A stretch of DNA of 64,000 nt from Propionicimonas sp. (lineage in GTDB: Bacteria > Actinomycetota > Actinomycetes > Propionibacteriales > Propionibacteriaceae), in NCBI GenBank assembly GCA_013791955.1, contig VMSW01000007.1:1178001-1242000 (forward strand), written 5' to 3'. Made by a program: the position numbers and the translations under genes. Under the pieces are notes generated by a model, which worked only from the letters and a program-made list of their open reading frames with translations, had not been told where the DNA came from and searched no databases. Shown in pieces: positions 7,156-15,859 of this stretch (position 1 is the first letter of the stretch; every line of letters begins with the position of its first letter).

Positions 7156-8147
7156 GTCGCCGGGGCCGAGACGACATCACCAGCGACCCGCACGCCGGAT
7201 TTGAGCGGGCCGGGCGACGCAGCCGTCCGCGCACCAAGGACAGACCCAGCTACAACGACGCCCTGGACGCGGTGGTGGTGGCAGTTGACCGGGGCCGGTT
7301 CCGCTGCCGAATCGAGGGTCAGCCCGCCCAGGTGAGCGCCATTAAGGCCCGCAGCCTGCCGCGATTGTCGGTAATCGTCGGCGATCAGGTGCGGGTGGTC
7401 GGCGACACCACCGGCGACGAAGGGGCGTTGGCCCGCATCGTCGAAGTGACCCCCCGCACCACCGTGCTGCGCCGCACCGCCGATGACGATGACCCCTACG
7501 AGCGCCCGATCGTGGCCAATGCCGACCAGTTGGCCATCGTTGCTGCCCTGGCCGACCCACCACCGCGGGTCGGCATGATCGATCGGATCCTGGTGGCCGC
7601 CTTCGATGCTGGCCTGGAACCGCTGCTGGTGCTCACCAAATCAGACCTGGCCGCCCCCGACGGTCTGATGGCCACCTACCGTCCGTTGGGGGTAAAGGTG
7701 GTCGCGATCGAGCCAGGAGCCGATCTCAGCGAGCTTCGCGCTGCGCTGGTCGGACGCCGCAGCGTGCTCGTCGGCCACTCCGGGGTGGGGAAATCCACCC
7801 TGGTGAATGCGCTGATCCCGGGCATGGACCGCGCCATTGGTGAAGTCAACGACGTGACCGGTCGGGGTCGGCACACCTCCTCCAGTGCGGTGGCTCTCGA
7901 ACTGCCGGCTCCCGGCGGTTGGGTGATCGATACGCCCGGGGTTCGATCCTTCGGGCTGAGCCACATCACCCCGGAATCCTTCATCGCTGCCTTCAGCGAT
8001 CTGGCTGAGTTTGTGGATGAGTGCCCGCGGGGCTGCCGCCACGACACCGCGTCCACCGAATGCGCCTTGGACGCGGCCGTCAGCAGCGGTCAATTGTCGC
8101 TGGAACGCCTGGAGTCGTTTAGGAGGATGGAACGCGCGTTCGGCTAG
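7152..8147 (+). CDS. rsgA: Ribosome small-subunit maturation GTPase RsgA
   Basis: 331 residues from the ATG that overlaps the aroA stop. The order is an OB-fold domain (about 35-110), a circularly permuted GTPase with TKSD before the Walker A loop GHSGVGKST and the DTPG switch, and a C-terminal zinc knuckle (CPRGCRHDTASTEC). RsgA releases late assembly factors such as RbfA from the 30S subunit, with ribosome-stimulated GTP hydrolysis. An upstream in-frame start at 7125 would overlap aroA further and is less likely. Its stop codon is part of the hisN -10 box. Confidence 0.96.
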   Translation: MSRRGRDDITSDPHAGFERAGRRSRPRTKDRPSYNDALDAVVVAVDRGRFRCRIEGQPAQVSAIKARSLPRLSVIVGDQVRVVGDTTGDEGALARIVEVTPRTTVLRRTADDDDPYERPIVANADQLAIVAALADPPPRVGMIDRILVAAFDAGLEPLLVLTKSDLAAPDGLMATYRPLGVKVVAIEPGADLSELRAALVGRRSVLVGHSGVGKSTLVNALIPGMDRAIGEVNDVTGRGRHTSSSAVALELPAPGGWVIDTPGVRSFGLSHITPESFIAAFSDLAEFVDECPRGCRHDTASTECALDAAVSSGQLSLERLESFRRMERAFG

Positions 8148-8150
8148 ATT
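8145..8150 (+). promoter_or_regulatory. -10 box of hisN, leaderless type
   Basis: TAGATT includes the rsgA stop codon TAG. The hisN ATG begins 7 bases later. hisN could therefore be transcribed on its own as well as with rsgA. Confidence 0.4.
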
Positions 8151-8157
8151 GACCCGC

Positions 8158-8952
8158 ATGGCTGATCAATCTTGGATGGACGACCTGCGCTTGGCCCATG
8201 TGTTGGCCGATCAGGCGGATGCGATCACCATGAGTCGCTTCAAAGCAACCGATCTGCAGGTCACTTCAAAGCCTGATCTGACCCCGGTGACCGACGCTGA
8301 CACCGCGGTGGAAGATGCGATCCGGACCAGCCTTTCCCGCACCCGTCCTCGCGATGCCGTGCACGGTGAAGAGCGGGCGGATTCCGGCTGGGGCCCGCGC
8401 CGCTGGGTGATCGATCCGATCGACGGCACCGCCAACTACGTCCGCGGAGTGCCGGTATGGGCCACCCTGATCGCACTGATGGAGGGCGATGACGTGGTGG
8501 TCGGCGTGGTCTCAGCCCCGGCCTTGTCGCGCCGCTGGTGGGCGTCCAAGGGCGCTGGGGCCTTCACCGGGCGCAGCCTGCTGCAGGGCTCCCGGTGCCG
8601 GGTCTCCCGAGTCGGCGAAATTGAGGACGCCAGCCTGTCGTATGCCTCCCTCGACGGCTGGGTCGACAGCGGCCGCGGCCAACAGTTCGTCGATCTGCTG
8701 CGGGAATGCTGGCGCACTCGGGCTTTCGGTGACTTCTGGAGCTACATGCTGCTCGCCGAAGGCGCGGTTGATCTGGCCACGGAGCCCGAACTGGCGCTGC
8801 ACGACATGGCAGCCATCTCGGTGGTAGTCACCGAGGCTGGCGGGCAGTTCACCAACCTGGACGGGATCCCCGGCGTCAAAGGCCCCGGAGCGATCGCCAC
8901 CAACGGCCTGCTGCACCATGAGGTAGTCAGCCGATTGGCCGCCGGAGCCTGA
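8158..8952 (+). CDS. hisN: Histidinol-phosphatase, inositol monophosphatase family
   Basis: 264 residues. The metal-binding motifs of the inositol monophosphatase fold are present: TPVTDADTAVE, HGEE, DPIDGTANYVRG (about 87-98) and a late LHDMAA. Actinobacteria use this family, in place of the HAD-type HisB domain, for the last phosphate removal in histidine synthesis. The match to characterised actinobacterial HisN is good, but close relatives act on inositol phosphates or PAP, so substrate is inferred. The start is the ATG 10 bases after rsgA; upstream in-frame starts lie inside rsgA. It converges with the DUF2510 gene. Confidence 0.88.
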   Translation: MADQSWMDDLRLAHVLADQADAITMSRFKATDLQVTSKPDLTPVTDADTAVEDAIRTSLSRTRPRDAVHGEERADSGWGPRRWVIDPIDGTANYVRGVPVWATLIALMEGDDVVVGVVSAPALSRRWWASKGAGAFTGRSLLQGSRCRVSRVGEIEDASLSYASLDGWVDSGRGQQFVDLLRECWRTRAFGDFWSYMLLAEGAVDLATEPELALHDMAAISVVVTEAGGQFTNLDGIPGVKGPGAIATNGLLHHEVVSRLAAGA

Positions 8953-8954
8953 GC

Positions 8955-9842
8955 TCAGCTGACGGCCAGCCCGGCGCTGAGCTTGTTCAGCACCGCGATC
9001 ATGTCGGCCCGTTCCTTGGTGGCTTCGCCAAAGAAGAAGTAGGGACCATCGGACGTGTCCACCACCACGACCCGAACCAGGGAACCTTTGGTATCCAAGT
9101 TGCTGTGATTCCATGAGTACCCCGCATCAGCTTGAACTGCGGTGTGGCCCGTGATCGTCACCTTCTTCAGGTCGAGCTTGTCGGGCGCCTTGTAATGGGT
9201 GAGGACATCAGTGCTAGCCAGGCAGGCGATGATCGTGCGGGCTTGGGTCTCCAAGCTCACCTCCTCAGCGAAGTTGGTTGGGCCCAGGACCATCGTGTTC
9301 GACCACGTTTCCCTACCGTGGACCTCAAGCACTTTGGTGTAACCGTAGGCGCCCTCGCCGTAGCGAACGAACGTCCGGGATGCCGGGCCGTCCCAGCCGG
9401 CCGGAACTGGCATCGACAGCGGGCCCACGGCCAGCCTGGTGCCAGCCATGTTGACGCCGACGCTTCGGACGGGCCCCTCCTGGTCACAGCGAAGTTTGGT
9501 GATACTCGGGCTCGGTTCGGACGGCGTTGGCGTGGGGGTCGGGGTGGGGGTTTCGGACTCGTTCCAGGCTGAACCGGTTGGTGAGTAGGTGGGCACCGGC
9601 CCAGCGATATTGCCGGGTTTGAACGGGTTCCAGACCACCAGCACGACCACCAATGCCAGCACCACGGCCCCGGCTACCGCCGCCCAGATCCAACGCTTGC
9701 TGCTCGGCCCGTCCGCACCGCCCTCAGCCGCGGAGGCGCTACTGGCGTTGTCGGTGACCTTGGTGGTCCAGGCGCGCCCGTCCCAGTAGCGCAGACGATT
9801 CGGCATTCCTGCCGGATCCGGATACCACCCCGGTGTGCTCAC
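8955..9842 (-). CDS. DUF2510 membrane-anchored extracytoplasmic protein
   Basis: 295 residues. An N-terminal DUF2510 motif (GWYPDPAG...LRYWDGRAWT) is followed by a low-complexity linker and one transmembrane helix (about 50-70). A proline/threonine spacer with TPTPTPTP comes next, then an extracytoplasmic domain of about 180 residues with C118 and C207, which could form a disulfide. The topology is cytoplasmic DUF2510, outside C-domain. It overlaps the upstream ABC ATPase gene by 4 bases and so is the last gene of the peptide importer operon. A role near that transporter is inferred from coupling only. I do not recognise the outer domain. Confidence 0.8.
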   Translation of the reverse strand: MSTPGWYPDPAGMPNRLRYWDGRAWTTKVTDNASSASAAEGGADGPSSKRWIWAAVAGAVVLALVVVLVVWNPFKPGNIAGPVPTYSPTGSAWNESETPTPTPTPTPSEPSPSITKLRCDQEGPVRSVGVNMAGTRLAVGPLSMPVPAGWDGPASRTFVRYGEGAYGYTKVLEVHGRETWSNTMVLGPTNFAEEVSLETQARTIIACLASTDVLTHYKAPDKLDLKKVTITGHTAVQADAGYSWNHSNLDTKGSLVRVVVVDTSDGPYFFFGEATKERADMIAVLNKLSAGLAVS

Positions 9843-10699
9843 TGATGGGCCCCTTCCCGTCCTGATTTCGGTTCCCCAAACCTACCTGGCGGCTCCGAAT
9901 CGCCTCTCCCGGCACCGGTGCGAATCTTGGGCACTGCAGCCAACAGTGCTGCGGTGTAATCCGTCTTTGGGGCTGAGTAGACGTCGCTGGTGGCGCCCTG
10001 TTCGACGATCCGGCCTGCCCGCATCACCGCCAACTGATCGCACAGATGGCGCACCACCATTAAGTCGTGGCTGACCACGATCAAAGTGAGCCCCTGATCA
10101 GCCACCAACTCAGTCAGCAGGTTCAGCACCTGCGCGCGGACAGAAACGTCCAGCGCCGAGACCGGTTCATCGGCGATCAGCACCTCGGGTTTGGGTGCCA
10201 AGGCCCGAGCGATCGCGATTCGCTGCCGCTGGCCGCCGGAGAACTCGTGCGGGAAGCGACCGGCAGCATCGGCTGGCAGGTCCACTGCGGCCAGCACCTC
10301 AGCCAGCCGAGCACCGTGATCAACCTCGGCGCTCAACTGACGGCGCACCAGGCGCGAGCGGAGCGGTTCGGTGATGATGTCGCCAACCCGCATCCGCGGG
10401 TTCAGCGAGGACCGCGGATCTTGAAACACCATCTGTACCGAGGCGCGCAGGAAGCCGAGTCTGCGTTCCGGCAGACCGGTGATTTCGGTGCCCTCGTACC
10501 AGATTCGCCCCGATGTCGGACGGTCAAGGCCGGCCAGCAGCCGCACCAGGGTGGACTTCCCCGACCCGGACTCCCCCACGATGCCCAGCCGTCCGCCCTT
10601 AGCCAAGCTCAGATCGACCTGATCCAGCCCGAGCACTTCGCGGCCTGGATCGGAGTAGCGGCGGGTCAGTTTTTCGACCCGGAAGAGGGCCTCGCTCAT
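9839..10699 (-). CDS. Oligopeptide ABC transporter ATPase, DppF/OppF type
   Basis: 286 residues. Walker A is GESGSGKST (about 41-49), the ABC signature is FSGGQRQRI, Walker B ends LIADEPVSALD, and the H-loop is VVSHD. The C-terminal region has the short oligopeptide_HPY-like extension typical of peptide importers. It hydrolyses ATP at the inner face, paired with the neighbouring ATPase, to drive uptake of short peptides. Four-base overlaps join it to the genes on both sides. Confidence 0.92.
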   Translation of the reverse strand: MSEALFRVEKLTRRYSDPGREVLGLDQVDLSLAKGGRLGIVGESGSGKSTLVRLLAGLDRPTSGRIWYEGTEITGLPERRLGFLRASVQMVFQDPRSSLNPRMRVGDIITEPLRSRLVRRQLSAEVDHGARLAEVLAAVDLPADAAGRFPHEFSGGQRQRIAIARALAPKPEVLIADEPVSALDVSVRAQVLNLLTELVADQGLTLIVVSHDLMVVRHLCDQLAVMRAGRIVEQGATSDVYSAPKTDYTAALLAAVPKIRTGAGRGDSEPPGRFGEPKSGREGAHQ

Positions 10700-11538
10700 C
10701 GCGACTCCCCCGTCGCCGGATGATAGAAATCCTCCACCACTGGTAGGCGTTGGCCCGGCTCGACCGCATCGAGGCGGGCAGTGGCCACCAGGCCTTTGGT
10801 GTAGGGATGCTTGGGGTTGGTGAACAGTTCGGCAACCGATCCGGATTCGACCAGGCGTCCGTCCAGCATCACCATCACCTGGTCGCAGACCTGGGAGACC
10901 ACCGCCAGGTCGTGACTGATGAACAGGCAGGCCGCGCCGGAGGCGTCCAGCACCTGATCGAGCTTCTCCAGCACCGTCGCCTGCACGGTGACGTCCAGGG
11001 CGGTGGTGGGTTCATCGCAGATCACCAGCTCGGGGGCGTTGATCAGCGCCATCGCCAGGATGACCCGCTGCCGCTGGCCACCGGAGAGCTGATGCGGGAA
11101 TGAGTCGGCGACCCGCTCCGGATCGGCCAGGCCAACCTCAGCCAGCATCGCAACCACGCGGTCGCGGGCCGGGCCCGCCTCGGCACCGGCGTGCAACCGC
11201 AGTACTTCGGCTACTTGGCGGCCGGCCCGCATGGTCGGGTCAAGGGCGGTCATCGGCTCCTGAAAGACCATCGAGACCACGTCACCGCGCAGTCTGGACA
11301 GCCGCTGCTCGCTGAGGGTGGCAATCCGGTGCCCGGCCAAGTCGATCTCGCCGCTGAGGTCGGCATTGCCTGGCAGTAGCCCAAGGATCGCCAACGCAGT
11401 CACGGTCTTGCCCGAACCCGACTCACCGATCAACCCAAGCCGCCCACCCGCGGCAAGACTGAACGAGACGCCGTCCACGGCGACGGTGCGATGGCGGCCA
11501 AACCGCACGGTCAGGTCACGCACTTCGAGCAGGCTCAT
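10696..11538 (-). CDS. Oligopeptide ABC transporter ATPase, DppD/OppD type
   Basis: 280 residues from the ATG at 11538 (MSLLEVRDLTV). Walker A is GESGSGKTV, the signature is LSGGQRQRV, Walker B ends VICDEPTTALD, and the H-loop is FISHD. The extension after residue 235 ends near FYHPATGES. The reading frame runs 32 codons further upstream into the permease gene, but the ATG used here makes the ATGA overlap with the permease stop and fits the domain start. It forms the heterodimeric motor with the OppF-type ATPase. Confidence 0.92.
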   Translation of the reverse strand: MSLLEVRDLTVRFGRHRTVAVDGVSFSLAAGGRLGLIGESGSGKTVTALAILGLLPGNADLSGEIDLAGHRIATLSEQRLSRLRGDVVSMVFQEPMTALDPTMRAGRQVAEVLRLHAGAEAGPARDRVVAMLAEVGLADPERVADSFPHQLSGGQRQRVILAMALINAPELVICDEPTTALDVTVQATVLEKLDQVLDASGAACLFISHDLAVVSQVCDQVMVMLDGRLVESGSVAELFTNPKHPYTKGLVATARLDAVEPGQRLPVVEDFYHPATGESR

Positions 11539-12347
11539 GGCACCTCCCGAAGGCGTGGATCGAGATAGTCGCGCAACCCATCGCCCAGCAGATTGAACCC
11601 CAGCACCGCGACCGCGATAGCCAGCCCCGGCCACACTGCCTGCAGCGGAGCCACGAAGAGGTAGTTCTGGGCGTCGCGCAGCATGTTCCCCCAGGTGGGG
11701 TTAGGACGGGGGGTGCCCAGACCCAGGTAGGAAAGCGCGGCCTCGGCCAAAATCGCCATCGCAAAGCCCACCGAGGCCTGCACTCCGATCACCGGGGCGA
11801 TGTTCGGGGCGACGTGGCGGCTGGCCACTCCCCAGCGGGACGTACCCGAAACTCTGGCCGCCAAAATGAAGTCGGCGGCCATCACTTGCAGCGTGCCGGC
11901 CCTGGCCACCCGGGCGAAGGCCGGAATGCTGGCCACCCCAATGGCGATCATGGCGGTAGTGGTGGAAGCACCGAAGACCGAAGCCAACAGCATCGCCAAC
12001 AACAAGGCCGGTAGCGCGTAGACGACATCGGCGGTGCGCATCACCACGTCGTCCACCCAGCCGCCGGCCTGCCCGGCCAACATGCCCAGCGGCACGCCGA
12101 AGACTGCCGCCAAGCTCACCGAGATGATGCCGACTGCCAGGGTCGTGCGGGCGCCGACCAGCAGGCGACTGAAGATGTCGATGCCGAACCCGTCGGTGCC
12201 CAAGAAATGGGTCAGGCTGGGGGGAGCCAGGCGCTCGCCCGGCACCACGCGGATCGGGTCGAAGGGCGTCCAGAACAGCGAAACCACCGCGGCCAACACC
12301 ACCAGCCCCACCAATACCAGGCCGGCTACCAGCTGCGCCTTCTTCAT
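11535..12347 (-). CDS. Oligopeptide ABC transporter permease, DppC/OppC type
   Basis: 270 residues with an N-terminal helix (about 8-26), LGTDGFGIDIFSRLLVGART as in OppC, and five further helices. The EAA loop that docks on the ATPase is around AARVSGTSRWGVASRHVAPN. The start codon shares one base with the stop of the DppB-type gene (TGATG), and the stop overlaps the next ATPase start. It forms the membrane channel with DppB. Confidence 0.92.
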   Translation of the reverse strand: MKKAQLVAGLVLVGLVVLAAVVSLFWTPFDPIRVVPGERLAPPSLTHFLGTDGFGIDIFSRLLVGARTTLAVGIISVSLAAVFGVPLGMLAGQAGGWVDDVVMRTADVVYALPALLLAMLLASVFGASTTTAMIAIGVASIPAFARVARAGTLQVMAADFILAARVSGTSRWGVASRHVAPNIAPVIGVQASVGFAMAILAEAALSYLGLGTPRPNPTWGNMLRDAQNYLFVAPLQAVWPGLAIAVAVLGFNLLGDGLRDYLDPRLREVP

Positions 12348-13306
12348 CAGGCCTCCCGGCCGGTGCGTTGCCGGGGATCGATCAGCAGATAGGAGAAGTC
12401 GACCAGGGCACTGATCGCCAGCACCGCCAACACCAGGAACATCACCGTGCCCTGGACGACCAACAGGTCACGTTGGGCCACTGCGGTCATCAGCAAGGAG
12501 CCGAGACCGGGCAGGCTGAACACTGATTCGATCACGATCGCGCCCACCAGCACTGAGGACACCTGGAGCCCCAGCACAGTCACCAACGAGATGGCCACAT
12601 TCCGCAAGCCATGGCGAAACAGCGCCCGCATGGGCGTCCAGCCGATTGACCGGGCGGTGCGGTAGTAGTCCTCGTTCAACACTTCCACGAAAGCTGAGCG
12701 CACGTAGCGGATCAGCACCGCTGCCTGCACCGCAGACAGGGTAAGCACCGGAAGCACCAGATGCGCCGCCCAGGAGGCCGGGTTCTGGGTCAGCGGCACG
12801 TAGCCATTGGCTGGCAACCAGCGCAACCAGACCGCGAAGATCACCACCGCCAGGATGCCGCCCCAGAAAACCGGAATGGCCATCCCCACCTGGGCTGAGG
12901 CGCTTACCAGGATTCCCTGCCAGGAGCGGCGCTTCAGGGCGGCAATCATGCCGGCTGGCACGGCCAACAGCAGCGAGCCAAACATGGCGAAGCCAACCAG
13001 CCACATCGTCACCGCCAACCGCGGCAGCAGTAGCGAGACCACCGCGTCACCACTGAGGTGTGAGACCCCGAAGTCGCCGGTCAGAATGCCGCCGATCCAG
13101 TCCAGGTATTGCACCAACCAGGGCCGATCCAGGCCCAGTTGAGCCCGCAACTGCGCCACTGCCTCCGGGGTTGCGTCCGTGCCGAGCAGCACCTGGGCTA
13201 CGTCGCCCGGTAGCGCCTGGGTGATCGCAAAGATCAGCAGGGACGCTCCGAGCAGACTGACCGAGAAGACGCCAAGGCGCTTGGCGATCCGCAGGCCCAG
13301 TTGCAT
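12347..13306 (-). CDS. Oligopeptide ABC transporter permease, DppB/OppB type
   Basis: 319 residues with six predicted helices, the OppB_N start (RIAKRLGVFSVSLLGAS), LGLDRPWLVQYLDWIGG as in the family, and the EAA loop RTARSIGWTPMRALFRHGLRN. It lies 16 bases after the substrate-binding lipoprotein gene and is coupled to dppC. The substrate could be di- or oligopeptides, or nickel; subfamily choice is not possible by eye. Confidence 0.92.
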   Translation of the reverse strand: MQLGLRIAKRLGVFSVSLLGASLLIFAITQALPGDVAQVLLGTDATPEAVAQLRAQLGLDRPWLVQYLDWIGGILTGDFGVSHLSGDAVVSLLLPRLAVTMWLVGFAMFGSLLLAVPAGMIAALKRRSWQGILVSASAQVGMAIPVFWGGILAVVIFAVWLRWLPANGYVPLTQNPASWAAHLVLPVLTLSAVQAAVLIRYVRSAFVEVLNEDYYRTARSIGWTPMRALFRHGLRNVAISLVTVLGLQVSSVLVGAIVIESVFSLPGLGSLLMTAVAQRDLLVVQGTVMFLVLAVLAISALVDFSYLLIDPRQRTGREA

Positions 13307-13322
13307 GGCTCCGCCCGCCCGC

Positions 13323-14861
13323 CTAGCGGCTGGCGATACTCGTCAGATCGAAGCTGATCGAGCTGGCGTTCGCGGGCAGCCCAGTGATGGTGTTCTTGGT
13401 GATCACCAGGTTGGGCAGGTCGAACAACCAGATCGCGGCGGCATCATCGGCCAGGTAGCGCAGCGAGGCCTTCATGCCCGCGACCGCTTTGGCATCGTCG
13501 GGCGTGACGTCGGCAGCCTGGTAGAGCTGCTGGAACTTCTTGGAGTCGTAGCGCCAGTAGTACTTCGGGTTGGCGAACTTCGGGAAGTCCCGCGGCTCGG
13601 TGTGGCCGACGATCGTCAGGTCGTAGTCACCGTTGGTGAACACCTCCGAGAGCCAGCGGGTGAAGTCGAGTTCTTCAACCTTCACCGTCACCCCGACATC
13701 ACGCAGTTGGCTGGCCACGAACTGCGCCGACTTCACCGCGTAGGGAATCACCGGGACGCGCAGCCGCAGGGTGAGGCCGTCGCCGTAGCCGGCTTCCTTC
13801 AGTAGCTTCTTGGCCTGGGTCGGGTTGTAGGCGTTGGTGCCGCTGAGGTCTTCGAACCACGGGTCGGTGGGCACAGCCATCGAGCCAATCAAAGTGCCCT
13901 GACCGTTCCAGACGGTGTCGATGAGTTCGCGGCGATTGATTGCCATGGTGAGCGCCTGGCGCACCTTGAGATTGCTCAGCGCCTTCTTGGAGTGGTTGAA
14001 GCCAAGCACGACCTCACCGTTAGTGGTGCCGTTGATCGTGGTGAAGCGGGTCGTGTCGGAAAACTGGCTCAGCGCATCAGGGGCCTGCAGGCTGGAGACG
14101 ATGTCGAGATCACCAGACAGCATCGCGGCGTTTTCGGCATTCGGGTCGGCGTAGTAGCGGAACACCACCTCATCGAAGCGCGCCGGGGTGCCCCAGTAGG
14201 CGTTATTGGCCACCAACGTGACACTTTGCCCTTTGTCGTGGGCCTTGAAGGCGTACGGGCCTGAGCCAGCAGTGGCACTTGCCACGTCCCCAGTGAAAGC
14301 CGGGTCCAGCATCATGCCAACCGAGGTAGTCATGTCGTAGAGCCACATCAACGAGGGGCGGCTGAGCTTGATCTCAACCTCACGCTCACCGACCACCGCT
14401 GCCCCGGTCACGATGGCCAACTGGGCCTTCAGTGTCTCGGTGAGCTTAGGGTCGGCCTTCATCCGGTTGATATTGGCCACCACCGCCGCGGCGTCCACCG
14501 GAGCACCGGAGGCGAACTTGGCCGCCGGGTTCAGGTGGAAGGAGTAGGTGAGCCGATCGGGGCTGACTTCCCAGGCCTGAGCCAACAGCGGCCTGATCTG
14601 GCCGTCGGCGTCAACCTTCACCAGCGTCTCGTAGACGTTGTAGAGCAGCACCTGCGGGATGGCAGCGGCGGTGTTGTGCCAGGCATCCATGGAGGCCGGT
14701 TCCAACGTCGCCCCAACCTTCAGCGTGCGGGTCGGGTTCGTTGAAGCCGGATTGCCGGTGGTGCAGCCGCCAAGGCCAAAGCCAAGGGTGAGACCGAGCA
14801 TCACGGCGATGGCCTTGACCAGCCCGGACTTCGGAAGCCGCAGTCTGTCGGCGAAGCTCAT
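13323..14861 (-). CDS. Peptide-binding lipoprotein of ABC importer (SBP family 5)
   Basis: 512 residues from the ATG at 14861, which has GGAGG 4-5 bases upstream. The signal peptide (about 10-32) ends in the lipobox LGGC, so the mature protein is lipid-anchored outside the membrane. The SBP_bac_5 body follows, with LEPASMDAW, LVKVDADGQIRPLLAQAW, the YSFHLNPAAKFASGAPV segment and TMAINRRELI. It captures peptides for the DppB/C channel. The open frame continues 66 codons upstream across the tRNA gene and is rejected there. It heads a six-gene operon that runs to 8955. Confidence 0.93.
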   Translation of the reverse strand: MSFADRLRLPKSGLVKAIAVMLGLTLGFGLGGCTTGNPASTNPTRTLKVGATLEPASMDAWHNTAAAIPQVLLYNVYETLVKVDADGQIRPLLAQAWEVSPDRLTYSFHLNPAAKFASGAPVDAAAVVANINRMKADPKLTETLKAQLAIVTGAAVVGEREVEIKLSRPSLMWLYDMTTSVGMMLDPAFTGDVASATAGSGPYAFKAHDKGQSVTLVANNAYWGTPARFDEVVFRYYADPNAENAAMLSGDLDIVSSLQAPDALSQFSDTTRFTTINGTTNGEVVLGFNHSKKALSNLKVRQALTMAINRRELIDTVWNGQGTLIGSMAVPTDPWFEDLSGTNAYNPTQAKKLLKEAGYGDGLTLRLRVPVIPYAVKSAQFVASQLRDVGVTVKVEELDFTRWLSEVFTNGDYDLTIVGHTEPRDFPKFANPKYYWRYDSKKFQQLYQAADVTPDDAKAVAGMKASLRYLADDAAAIWLFDLPNLVITKNTITGLPANASSISFDLTSIASR

Positions 14862-15022
14862 GTACCCTCCACAATTCTCGTCCCCACGCCGCGCGGGGAA
14901 GCGGCCAGAGTCTACCGGAGCAGGTCGGCCGATCCGTTGTGATCGTTTCAGTGTCCCAGGACGCCCGCTGACTGCCTCGATTTGGGTATTGGGCGCCAGT
15001 GACCTAAACTTTGGCTTCGCAA

Positions 15023-15099
15023 CGCGGGGTGGAGCAGCTCGGTAGCTCGCTGGGCTCATAACCCAGAGGTCACAGGTTCAAATCCTGTCCCCGCTACCA
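15023..15099 (+). tRNA. Initiator tRNA-fMet(CAT)
   Basis: 77 nt with encoded CCA. The acceptor stem has an unpaired first base (C1 opposite T72), and the anticodon stem has three G-C pairs (CTGGG/CCCAG) around CTCATAA. Both are initiator hallmarks. The T arm is ACAGG-TTCAAAT-CCTGT. A strong terminator follows 5 bases later. The 3' 62 bases recur in degraded form at 19324-19384, so this gene is a likely integration site. Confidence 0.97.
15038..15099 (+). repeat. Direct repeat copy 1 in the tRNA-fMet 3' part (candidate attL)
   Basis: This 62-base segment is repeated in the same direction at 19324-19384 with three substitutions and one deleted C. Islands that insert in tRNA genes leave such 3'-end duplications. 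No integrase remains beside it. Confidence 0.6.
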
Positions 15100-15103
15100 A
15101 GGC

Positions 15104-15145
15104 AAAGCGCTCCTGGCTAGGTGTAAACCCAGCCAGGAGCGCTTT
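15104..15145 (+). terminator. Terminator of tRNA-fMet
   Basis: A perfect 15-bp stem (15104-15118 with 15131-15145) closes a 12-nt loop and begins 5 bases after the CCA end. Confidence 0.85.
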
Positions 15146-15213
15146 GTGTTGCACGGCTCATGCAACCTACGTGCAATCACGGAGACCCCCTCCATCGAAG
15201 GGAGCCGGTCGCC

Positions 15214-15525
15214 ATGACCACCACAGCTAGCGAACAGATCACCGCCACCGAAGCCCCTGCGCCGTGCCCGAGTTGGTGCCGGGAGCACGCGCGTTGGGAT
15301 GACGGAACGTTCATCGCGCACGAAGCGGACATCCCGACCGGCATCAAACAAGATCGGTACCTCAATCTGTCGTGGAGCCCCGAACCCAACAGCGTCGAGC
15401 CTGCGGAGCCTTACGTTCACCTTGACGCCACCGATGTGATGCTCACCCCAGACCAGGTGCGCACCCTTGCGGCGGCGCTGAGCCAGGCCGCTGACTTGCT
15501 GGGGATTCCCGAGGTGACGGCATGA
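15214..15525 (+). CDS. DUF6907-like small protein of the tRNA-linked island
   Basis: 103 residues from the ATG at 15214, with GAAGGGAG about 9 bases upstream. It has an N-terminal CPSWCREH motif, a spaced HEAD, a β-rich middle and a C-terminal LTPDQVRTLAAALSQAADLL helix. This pattern matches DUF6907 proteins of actinobacterial integrative elements and phages, whose function is unknown. The Cys/His set suggests zinc binding. The stop overlaps the start of the next gene (ATGA), so the pair is coupled. Confidence 0.75.
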   Translation: MTTTASEQITATEAPAPCPSWCREHARWDDGTFIAHEADIPTGIKQDRYLNLSWSPEPNSVEPAEPYVHLDATDVMLTPDQVRTLAAALSQAADLLGIPEVTA

Positions 15526-15792
15526 CCGCCACGCAACATGGTGCCTACGTCTGCAACGAGTGTGGCGCGGTCCGCTCGGGGGCAGTCCGGACGCACCGGG
15601 GGGGGGCTCATCAAGTGTGTCGGCGACTGCGGACGAGCAACGAGGCACCTGCTGTCAGGGGTGCGCGCGGGCGGCACTCTCGGCCCTCGCCCTGAAGGCG
15701 ACCTCAGGGAGGAGTTGCCAGATTCCCTATACCTCGAAGGTCAGCTGGACGAGCTGCGCACACTCATCGCCGAGCAGGCTGATGTCGCCTAG
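15522..15792 (+). pseudogene. Zinc-ribbon-like small protein, frameshifted in a nine-G run
   Basis: The ATG overlaps the upstream stop and starts a protein with YVCNECGAVRSG. After about 26 codons the frame enters nine consecutive Gs (15598-15606); as written it then continues out of phase and stops at 15695 (57 residues, low-complexity end). In the +1 frame the same DNA reads on to 15792 with KCVGDCGRATRH and a sensible acidic tail ending IAEQADVA. One G fewer would give a 90-residue protein with a second Cys pair completing the zinc ribbon. It may be a real mutation, slippage regulation or a sequencing error. Confidence 0.55.
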
Positions 15793-15859
15793 ATCTGCCA
15801 GTTACGATAGGCGGGCTCACCCAGCGGCCCCGGGCTTCGGCTCGGGCCGTTGTGCTGCG

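Noticed and set aside
9507-9560. Short GT/GGGG-rich repeats that could pass for a repeat array
   Set aside because: They encode the Pro/Thr spacer (TPTPTPTP) of the DUF2510 protein.
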